Below are positions 49,028 through 57,425 of a stretch of 64,000 nucleotides of DNA, piece after piece. Where the stretch lies: contig OX235279.1 of NCBI GenBank assembly GCA_944472155.2, forward strand, positions 48,085,564 through 48,149,563, in the 5' to 3' direction. A model generated the notes under the pieces. It did no database searches, was not told where the DNA came from, and worked only from the letters and a program-made list of their open reading frames with translations. This DNA comes from Trichobilharzia szidati. Lineage: Eukaryota > Platyhelminthes > Trematoda > Strigeidida > Schistosomatidae. Made by a program: the position numbers and the translations under genes. Positions within the stretch are counted from its first letter, which is position 1. Every line of letters begins with the position of its first letter.

Positions 49028-50283
49028 ATTCTGTGGTATGATCTGATTCTGTTGTCTTTCGACGGAATCATTGGAGATAAATGATACGATGCATATTTAC
49101 TCACTTGAAAATTCGAGCGCCTCACGGCATATGATATCACCTCGTTTCCCTGATGCCAGCCACTGTAATGGAATATGGTAGAGGTCAACGGGAAGCGTAC
49201 GTCTACTGTTGAGCATGATCTCCAAGAGATACGTTTTCACAAATGAGTCGTTGATAACCTGTATGATGGAGGTAGAAATAGTACTAAATATTGAACTGGT
49301 GGCACCTGTTTATGACAACCTAAGTCAACAGCATGACCTGAATCCAAGTCACGTTTTATTATCTAGAAATCCCGGTCAAGTTTTTGAAATCCAAGCAAGT
49401 ATATGCGGACGTTATTCCCAACGGAAATCAAGACGACCGCCTGTTGATACATATTGGGACTGGTGGGACGGCTAATATCCAATGATTTCACAATGCACAA
49501 ATAAGACAAGTGGATATAAAGACATCTGGTGGTGCCATCAGTAGGGTTGCACATAGTCTTTGCTTATTGGGAGGCGTCGATGAAGATTTAGTGCTTATAA
49601 AGATATATCGTCAGCTGATGGATGAACATTTGTCTTTCGATATCTCAAAGGTTAGGCAGGTCACCGTTTTAATTGCCACGCATATGTGTCTGACTCAGTG
49701 ACATAACTTGTTGTTTTCAGTCCTTCCTTTGGCTACTCCTATCTTTGCTGGTTTAGATGGATGGTCGACCAGTGTTCCGATTTGTACCACTTGTTACTGG
49801 TCAGTAGTATGAGTTTATATTTTGTTTGCTGTGTCCTTACTGCGTAACGATAACCATTGCCTTCCTTTGAAAAATATCTCAGTGTCTGAACCTCCTCTCT
49901 GATCTGTAGAAACTATCGCGTAGTTAAACAGTATCTGTTGTACATGAATTGTTTGTATTCCACTCTCCGCTAAATATTGTTTATTCCAATCACTTTGTTC
50001 TTCATGTAGACATTTGAGCTGTTTCATACTACCCGTGGATCGTCCATCACATGACTCCGATGTTACTCTTTCCTAAGCACACTGACAGTGCGTTTGGTGG
50101 CATTCAACCCTAGACTTCTCACGACTACAGCTTTACATACCATATTTAATATGGTTTCGTGATCATTGGTTTAATCAATCGCAGGTTTGATTACAATCGT
50201 CGTTGCGTATTTCTGAGAAGAAATTTGCTGTCAGCTTCTATCTGAAATATGCCGGAAACAATTTCTTCCCAGTATTATAAGTT
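49028..50283. repeat. Unassigned sequence plus segment Z-B
   Basis: 49,028-49,780 has no recognised gene. 49,786-50,280 is the diverged partner of 37,980-38,520. So Y and Z occur in opposite order in the two places (Z then Y at 38 kb, Y then Z at 48-50 kb). Confidence 0.45.
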
Positions 50284-50647
50284 CTGTTTTTGGAATAAAG
50301 TAAATTATTATTCTTATTAGTTATATGGAATGCAGCCTTCCTTAAGTCGACCTGAGGAAGAAAGTTCTACCGGGTTGGATATAGTAACGCTTTCTAAGGA
50401 ATCACAAGACCTAGGGTCTTACAATCGACGTGCGGATACATTTTAACAAGGATACATCGTCGCAGTGGTCAACCCACGGGTGAGGATGAACGCTATCGAG
50501 TTTTCAATTTACCTGGTTTTCTCGTCTTTCATTGGCTAGAAGTGTAGCAGTCAGTTGGATTTTACATTTTCCGTAGGTAGGTGCTGTTGTGTAAGGTTTT
50601 GTGTGTTTGTTTTATGGGTGGTGTTTCGCAGGCCACTGTGGTGAATA
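50284..50647 (+). repeat. Repeat X, copy 2
   Basis: This is the uninterrupted copy. It contains an inverted CCAAT box near 50,530 and continues without a break into the frame starting at 50,614. A promoter and first-exon region is one possible reading. Confidence 0.85.
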
Positions 50648-50769
50648 TGAGTGTAACAGGCAAGAGTAAACAACGGACGTCAAAGTCAAATGACCTTGAT
50701 TTGACCAAACAGTTAGCTCAGCATTACGAATGGTTTATCGTCATATTCGTCTTTGAAAATGTCTGCTAG
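50614..50769 (+). CDS. Possible first exon downstream of repeat X
   Basis: The frame MGGVSQATVVNMSVTGKS continues through a hydrophilic LDLTKQLAQHYEW segment before a stop at 50,767. A weak donor (g|gtttat) lies after the HYEW codons. No family is recognised. Support is the open frame, the CCAAT box upstream and the use of the same upstream DNA in a duplication. All of this is weak. Confidence 0.2.
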   Translation: MGGVSQATVVNMSVTGKSKQRTSKSNDLDLTKQLAQHYEWFIVIFVFENVC

Positions 50770-52000
50770 ATTTGGTTTTGACTTCTCTGTGGAAAATATG
50801 TTGATAGGAAGGAATAAAACATGCATATTTGGAGGCATAATGACTCTGTAAAATTATTGCTGGGCTACTGATGGTTATACATTCAGGTGCAACCAATTTA
50901 TATGGGTGAGTCTCTATAAGTTGGTAAGTCGTACACTATTGGTGATTCTTTAGACATTTTCTTCTCAAAACCGAAGCTCTCCCTTAGTAATATATTGCGT
51001 GTATGAAACCAGTATCTGCAGCAGTTGGAGAAATGAAGAATACATTGGTTTGATATGCCTATAACCACTACATGAGAATCTTGGACCAGTTTTTCCAGCA
51101 TATTAGAGATATTTATCTTATATGATTCATTTTCATTACAAATATATTTGTATATATCGTAGATGCACTTCCTTGTAAATTAAATACCACTTCTCACCTA
51201 GAAGAGTCTGTTTGGTTGTTTCAAGACCGTCTGAATTTGGTGTCTATTCTTTACTGTTGCTATGAAACACTTGACTATTCTAACGTCGTTTCACTGCTTC
51301 TTACACGGACACAATGCTTTCTTCGGTGTACACTCTCCCGAAACTGTTTGGCCATAATGGTGGTTATCAGTGACCACTACCCCGTGCGTCCCAATACATT
51401 TCTTGAGTTGTAGTTATACGTACAATATTTTCTACTTCGGTACTTCTCACTCACATAATCTAGTATCCTGCGTTTCTTGTGAATTGACTGTGACAAGCGG
51501 TGGCAAGAATGTGCTTCGTCAACGAAGCCGGTGTTTAGAAGTTCATTGCAGATGATCAGTGCGAGTGAAAGCAGCACATAAGTAAGAAGCTGAGAACGCA
51601 TTGGAAGACTTTCAAAAAGTAAGGACCTTATAAATTGCTGACAAGCACGACCGTTTTCACATACTGGTATGTGGCTACGTTCACATGCAGAGTGAAAATC
51701 GGCGAACGAGACATTGCACGGTAGTGGGAGAACCTCTTGGAACTTTCACCTAGCGTGTATGTTCCCCTCTAATATTTTGTCGCTGAGACCACTGACAAAG
51801 CATTGTTAAATGTATTCTTGTTGTATGGTTCGATGGCGCAATTACTGGCAGTTAATGATACTATATATGCGTAATTTTCATGATATTTTCCGCACCATTG
51901 ATGTGTTCCACATTTGGAAAGAAGTGTATATTATGATAACTGAATCTACTGAATACTCGAGTCATATATTATCGTGCGTGTTAATTATGTGAATGCTATA
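50770..52000. other. Unassigned sequence
   Basis: No gene or repeat family is recognised on either strand. Short frames at 51,216-51,555 overlap in several frames and show no motif. Confidence 0.4.
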
Positions 52001-52054
52001 TTTGTGTAAATGGATTGTTATTATTATTGCTTGGCGACGGTGAATTTAATCTAT

Positions 52055-53528
52055 ATCGCCTTTAGGAATGTCGACTCGAAATTTGTGACATTTTGCACGT
52101 GTTTCCTCTGATATTCATTTGTAGCTTATTGACGTGTAATCCTTAAAATTATAGTCCAAATTTCTAAAATGCGTGTTCGTAGAAACAAAACCATTTTAAA
52201 CAAAGCAACAACTACAGATTTTGCAGAATAAAATGGTACCATATTTTATTTCGTCGCCTTCTCTTCAGCTGCTTACAGGGCAAAAACATTATTAAATGTA
52301 TCTAAAATAACAATTTATCATACTTACACAGAGTTCATTTTAAACAGAAATCAATCGATCGATATACACATACACTAATAATATATACATATATGTATAT
52401 ATATGCAATCTTGAACACAATTCCGAGCATTAACAATCATACAAAATGAAAACTTTTTAGTATCTCGCATTAGGATGAAAAATATCCAGTTACCAGGGCA
52501 AAGAAAGACTGATAACTGCTTCTTTCTGAACACATAAATCTGGTTTCAAGCGTTTGATAGAAATTGCTTCGGCAAACTTGAGGAGAATGGAGTTCCTTTG
52601 TCTATTGATAATTTTAAAGGATTTCTCGATTTCCACCTCATGACCCGTGTCAAGAAGATGCCTAGCGATGGCACTGCCTGAAGCATTTGTTCCCTTTAGA
52701 CGTAAGCTTTTTGGTACGTGTTCAGAAAATCGTAGATATGCTCTTCTTTCTGTTCTTGCAATGTAACTGCTCCCGCAGATACATGTAAATTTGTATATAC
52801 AGTTGGAGTGGCTCAAGCTCGGTTATTACTGTATTACCACCCTGTAATACAGTATCAACTACTAGATCACAAAATGGCTCGAGTGCAGTTCTCACTCCTG
52901 TGTTACAGGTGAAAGATGTTCTATTGGAGAACTCTGAGTTCTGTGAATTAAACCGCCTTGTGAAAGACACCCAGAGGCAAGTAAATGAACTTCAGGAAAA
53001 ATTAGGTCAGTTTGATAGCATGACACTGCCAATCTGAAATATCATGGAGAACTGTTCTGACATTGGCCAGGTTAAGTCTCTACTGGAAGTAACTCAAAAC
53101 AAGCTTTCGGATTTAGACTCAGTAGCCCATCTGTTAAAAGAGCATCCTAAAATGTCTCCGGACAACCTAAATAAAACTGAAAATTTGATTGACTGCTTGG
53201 CCTCTTCTCAACAGGCTATAGTTTACAACATCCCAGGCTCAATACGTCTCAAGACTATAAGACACCAAATCCTGGATTTTTGCGGCATGGCTAGTGTGCA
53301 TGTGAATGCAAAAGACTTCGTAAAATGTCAACCCAGGCTAATTGTCCCATCATTTTTAAGTTCAGTAATTCCCTTGATGCTAGTAAATTTACTAAATTTC
53401 AGGATCACTTAACACTGAATAGCAATTATAAGTTTGTAACCATAGCCCAGAATGAAACACCGCATCAGCGCAGAATAATGCCTAGTAATAATCTGGTCAC
53501 CTCCTCTGGCTTAAATTTACCGAGTATG
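52055..53528 (+). pseudogene. CR1-like element ORF1 region, plus-strand copy, interrupted
   Basis: 52,060-52,203 matches the 5' UTR and first codons of ORF1 of the minus-strand element (61,892 down to 61,750). The match resumes at 52,813 (ctcggttattac) and runs to 53,528 with stops, including NLNKTENLIDCLASSQQAIVYN. The gap is a Penelope-like insertion. This copy keeps a 5' end and has lost its 3' end, the reverse of the usual LINE truncation. Confidence 0.85.
52204..52812 (-). mobile_element. Penelope-like element 3' part, nested in the CR1 copy
   Basis: A minus-strand frame (52,490-52,816) reads IYKFTCICGSSYIARTERRA, then FSEHVPKSL, GSAIARHLLDTGHEVEIEKS and a C-terminus ending ISLSLPW. This is the GIY-YIG endonuclease domain that closes the protein of Penelope-like retroelements. 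Here the YIG motif is YIA. The RT domain is absent, so only the 3' part inserted or survived. A 3' UTR of about 290 bases extends to 52,204 and shares its end with 36-100 in D1. Confidence 0.85.
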
Positions 53529-53845
53529 GCATGCTAGACTGGTACTCCCTAGGATATCAACTCCTTACTATACGTAAGTGTAATTCTGTGCGAACACTAA
53601 CCATTGGTATAAGTGGTTAATTATGAGGAATTTAGTCAAGCCCGAACATCTGCCTAGAGTTACGCCTGGATTACGTCTCCTAGCCATGGGTAAATCTGTG
53701 TGGACCAATGACAAAATAACCTAACCCATGTATTTGAAAACTAAGAATAGAACTTAGGCACTACGTTGGAGTTCGATTTCGTACAATATTAAGTGTACTC
53801 AAAAGTAGTGCATAACTATTATTTCACTGATGTCATTCCATCTGA
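53529..53845 (+). repeat. Dispersed repeat R, copy 1
   Basis: It begins ggcatgctagactggtactcc and follows 56,058-56,345 in order, with many substitutions. It includes the shared gaacttaggcactac segment, which also appears near 9,008 and 31,058. No protein is encoded. Confidence 0.65.
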
Positions 53846-53869
53846 TCACTGGTGTTAACACACAATGCA

Positions 53870-54262
53870 GAATGAAATCTACACGAGACGAATAATGGGG
53901 TAGATGGAGCTGTGGCAATATTTCACTTACATGGAATTATGCCACCATTACTTTCTCAAGTCTCATTGGTAAGCCACATACTCAGGCATTGTAACATGAA
54001 CACCACAAAGTCCCTCTAGATAAGCTGTTTAGTAATAAGTGGCTGAAAATAATGAGTCACAAGTGCAGCTACCATGTCATTCATAACCACAGGTAATTCC
54101 TGAAGGAGTTCGGAATACCTTAGTGATCTGAAAATGAATGATTATTAAGACTGATATGACCTACGTTATAGGTGTACTAGTGGTGGAATGCATCTACAAG
54201 CTACTTTTCGAAAGCAGGGTAGTACTAACTGTTAGCACTTGTGTCTCAGAAAGACCATCTAT
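53870..54262 (+). repeat. Dispersed repeat S, copy 1
   Basis: It aligns in order with 61,895-62,020 and 62,490-62,760 (cattgtaacatgaacaccac versus cattgtaacctgaacatcac, and so on). The second copy carries about 460 extra bases. Its role is unknown. It lies next to a CR1 3' end here and next to the CR1 5' end there. Confidence 0.6.
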
Positions 54263-54264
54263 TG

Positions 54265-54660
54265 TATTTCTTAATAATAATAATAGTATACTCTCATTTT
54301 TTTACATGAGGGACGCCAGTTTACAGGCATCATCAATTCGATAAACTACACATACGATCAGTAAGCATAGTTAGTAATGTTAATATAATAAGGTACATAG
54401 TTATTCCTACAAATTCCTACACACAAGTTGTATAGGCATGGATAAGTATTATTTCAGTTACATATTTAAATTACATGATTTACGGTTAAACAACATACTT
54501 GCTGTCATTTTATCTTTAGTTTGTGGGAAAAATCTGATAAGTGGTGATTCAATGGAACACATCAAGAAATATAGAGATATTGACTTCGCATTAACAAAAA
54601 AACCCAAGTATGCGTTGGATAGATTACAGATACTTGGGAAAATAAATATAGCTTGAAGTC
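54265..54660 (-). mobile_element. 5'-truncated CR1 3' end
   Basis: It matches the 3' UTR of the element at 56,385, including gcgtccctcatgta and the taatgcgaagtcaat region, and ends in (AAT)n at 54,268-54,285. It is more diverged than the 47,776 copy. Confidence 0.8.
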
Positions 54661-54689
54661 AAGTCCCTCATAAAACAATAAAATGCGTC

Positions 54690-54780
54690 TTACAATAATA
54701 TATTCCCACTTTATGCACTTGAGGGACTCCAGTTGACAGGCATCATCAATATGATAATAATGCACACATAGAGTGAACAT
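54690..54780 (-). mobile_element. Second CR1 3' end fragment, diverged
   Basis: About 90 bases match the terminal 3' UTR (gagggactccagttgacagg versus gagggacgccagtttacagg). It sits immediately beyond the 54,265 copy in the same orientation. Confidence 0.65.
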
Positions 54781-55004
54781 GTTTAAAATTATTCTCTAAC
54801 ACAAAATATATATACAAGGGAAGATAATGGAATATTGACCGTAAGTACACTTTGCATAAGTTAAAACAGTTTATATGGCATAATCCTAGGCACCATTATT
54901 GTTTGAATTTGTTGAAAATGAGCGTAACAACTGAGTGTTGCGTTACATTCGGTCGATATGGTGGGCTACTCACAAAAGTATAAAAATGGCTTTAAAAACG
55001 TTAG

Positions 55005-55220
55005 CTAGTTTACCGTAAACGATGTTTTAAGCAATATAATCTGCAAAAGGCTCACCACAGCAGTTATTATCCAGTTAAACATGCAGAGAAGCATTAGTAA
55101 TTCAGCAACCGGTGAATTTTTGATTCTTTTCGGTCTGGAACCTGAGTAACTGCGAGCCAATCCATACAAAAATGTCGAAAGAAGCATGCAGGACCAGAAT
55201 TTTGCCATCGAATGGGTCAT
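55005..55220 (-). CDS. Possible small membrane protein exon
   Basis: On the minus strand a good acceptor (ctgcatttcag at 55,227) is followed five bases on by ATG. 71 codons give MTHSMAKFWSCMLLSTFLYG, a basic linker (SGSRPKRIKN) and a hydrophobic segment (LLMLLCMFNWIITAVV). A donor-like gtgagc follows the ITAVV codons, so the exon may end near 55,047. Two hydrophobic segments suggest a two-pass or signal-plus-anchor protein. No family is recognised. Confidence 0.3.
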   Translation of the reverse strand: MTHSMAKFWSCMLLSTFLYGLARSYSGSRPKRIKNSPVAELLMLLCMFNWIITAVVSLLQIILLKTSFTVN

Positions 55221-55364
55221 CGGGATCTGAAATGCAGCTGTCAGCATATTTTCGCTACTTCATAGATATCCAGGTTTATTGGCGCTGTATAGGTAGTAAT
55301 TTGGATTTGTCATCATGATCGACATAGAGTGAGGATATAGGCTATGAAGTGTTTAATTTTTCCG

Positions 55365-55500
55365 CGCCTCAGGTTTTCTCGTCTCTCATTGGCTGGAACA
55401 GTGGTGGCTAATTTGATATTTAATTTGTCCTTGTTAGGTGATGTCGTTGCATGTTTGTGTGCTTGAGGTATGCGTTGTTTACAAGCATATTTGATGAAAA
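55365..55500. promoter_or_regulatory. CCAAT-bearing segment related to repeat X
   Basis: The stretch ttttctcgtctctcattggc and what follows resembles the middle of repeat X (47,640 and 50,510). It lies about 150 bases upstream of the minus-strand exon at 55,226. On that strand it presents CCAAT as gccaatgaga. It is compatible with a promoter but unproven. Confidence 0.3.
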
Positions 55501-55510
55501 TAAATGTCAA

Positions 55511-56057
55511 ATTTGAGTATTCTAACGTTTTCTTTTACTTATTTGTGCATGTACAAGGCTTGGCTTATCATACACTCGGTTTGTTGGCCTATCGGTTGCT
55601 GGCGATGTCAAGGAACCCATGAGTTCTTTGGCTTTTCTCGATTTTAGGTTATACGTGTAGCATTTTATTGGTGGATATTGCTCAGTGATGCATTTCAATG
55701 TTGCTTTTTCTACGGAATTATGTTGAAACAGTCGTGAGACAGATGGATACTAATTGACAAAGCCTTTTTAGTTTATTGCAGGTAGCCAATGCGAGTGAGC
55801 GCATTATTTATCCTGTAATATTGTGTGCATAATTCTATTTTTGTTTACTCTTCCACCTTTTGTAGTTAATAATGTGCTGCATAAGTGTCAACGATGGACA
55901 TGGTCTCGCAACTCGTGCGCATCTGAAAGCGGGAGAAGTAATTGCACAAATGGACCATTTTCTTAATATGTAAACAAACTAATGTTGTATTATAATAAAT
56001 ATGAACTTTTCATATAAATCTTGTTGTCTTTCAATTCATGTGTTCGCCTTGTGAGCA
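55511..56057. other. Unassigned sequence
   Basis: No gene or recognised repeat is seen. Confidence 0.4.
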
Positions 56058-56384
56058 CGGCATGCTAGACCGGTGCTCCCTAGGACTTGAACTCGTTATT
56101 ATACTTAAGTGTAATTCTGTAGGAACACTATCGACCGATATGCGTGGTGAATTATAAGTAGTTTAGTGGCCCTTAAGTCTCTGTCTACAGTTACGTGAAA
56201 ACGTCTCATAGTCATACGCATGTCTGTAGGGAACAATGAAAACAATAGGTAGAACTTAGGCACTGCATTGCAGTTTCAGTTTGTATACGGTTAGGTGTAT
56301 TCCAAATCAGTGTATTACTGATATTTAGATTAAAGCGTTATGGCAGTCCCTATGATAACGGGTAAATAAATAAATAAATAAATA
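56058..56384 (+). repeat. Dispersed repeat R, copy 2, with (TAAA)n tail
   Basis: It starts cggcatgctagaccggtgc and ends in five or so TAAA units at 56,365-56,384, directly against the 3' end of the CR1 element. A TAAA tail is typical of a retroposed element on the plus strand, but the head has no clear pol III boxes. Confidence 0.65.
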
Positions 56385-57425
56385 ACAGTATATTCTCATT
56401 TTGTACATGAGGGACGCCAGTTTACAGGCATCATCAATATGATAAATTACATATACGATTAGTAAACATATTTAATAATAGTAATTTAATAAAATACATT
56501 TTTTCCTACCTGTGTAGGACACATCAATTTTACAGGCATGGATAAGCATTATTTAAATTACATAAATTTGGTTCATGGTAAAGTTATAAGGTTGCAGTCA
56601 TTTTGTCTATGGGAACAATATGATAACTAGTCATTCAATGGAGCACATCAAGAAATATAGAAATATTGTCTTCGCATTAACAAAAAAACCCAAGTATGTT
56701 TTGGATGGATTACAAATACTTGGGAAAAAATAAAGCTTGAAGTAATTCTTCCATATAACTTTGGTGTGTACGGCATCGAGTCTTATTCTTGATTTATATC
56801 CAAATTTGATAATAATTTAAAATAAGTAATACACTTGTATACTTTTTTCAGCATTTTCTTCGTAACATCACATAATAATAATGACAGTTTATATTTTCTT
56901 ATAAACGGGTGTTTTCAAGAAATGCAAGCTATTTTTGCAGACAAGATCAGTTATGTTGTAAGTTACAATCGTGAAGTATTATAAATCAATACTTTTTTAT
57001 TAGTATAAAGGTATATTTCACAACTGTAATCCAGGTTGCGTCGTTGGTGAAGGCAATGCGCAGTTCACGAGGGAATTGTAAGTTATGGGACCAATAATGT
57101 TTGCAGATCATTTGTCATTGTAAATGGGCAAATATCTACATTCTTCGTTCTCATTCAAAAAGTTAAATGGAAGCTGAAATGGTGAGAGACAAAAGAAGAC
57201 AAACAACAACAACGCAAAAGAAAGCAAGTGGAGTACTTAGGGGGTGATTAATGTGTATATATACATATATATTCTGTGTAGTAATTATAGTTATTTTGGT
57301 GCACTAACTAACTATTCCCGTAATGCTAACTTTTATATTGTGTGAACTAATATTATTGTCCTGTGTAAAAATGTCTATCATGTACTTCCAATAATATAAC
57401 AATTTATAATTGTAGTTTGTTGTAA
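56385..57425 (-). mobile_element. Intact CR1-like element B, 3' UTR
   Basis: On the minus strand it runs from the ORF2 stop to a terminus reading gcgtccctcatgta, then aaaatgagaatatactgtt, against (TTTA)n. The last 350 bases define the family 3' end found at 47,776, 54,265, 54,690 and, on the plus strand, at 47,065-47,377. That the whole kilobase belongs to one element is inferred from the matching distal part. Confidence 0.75.
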
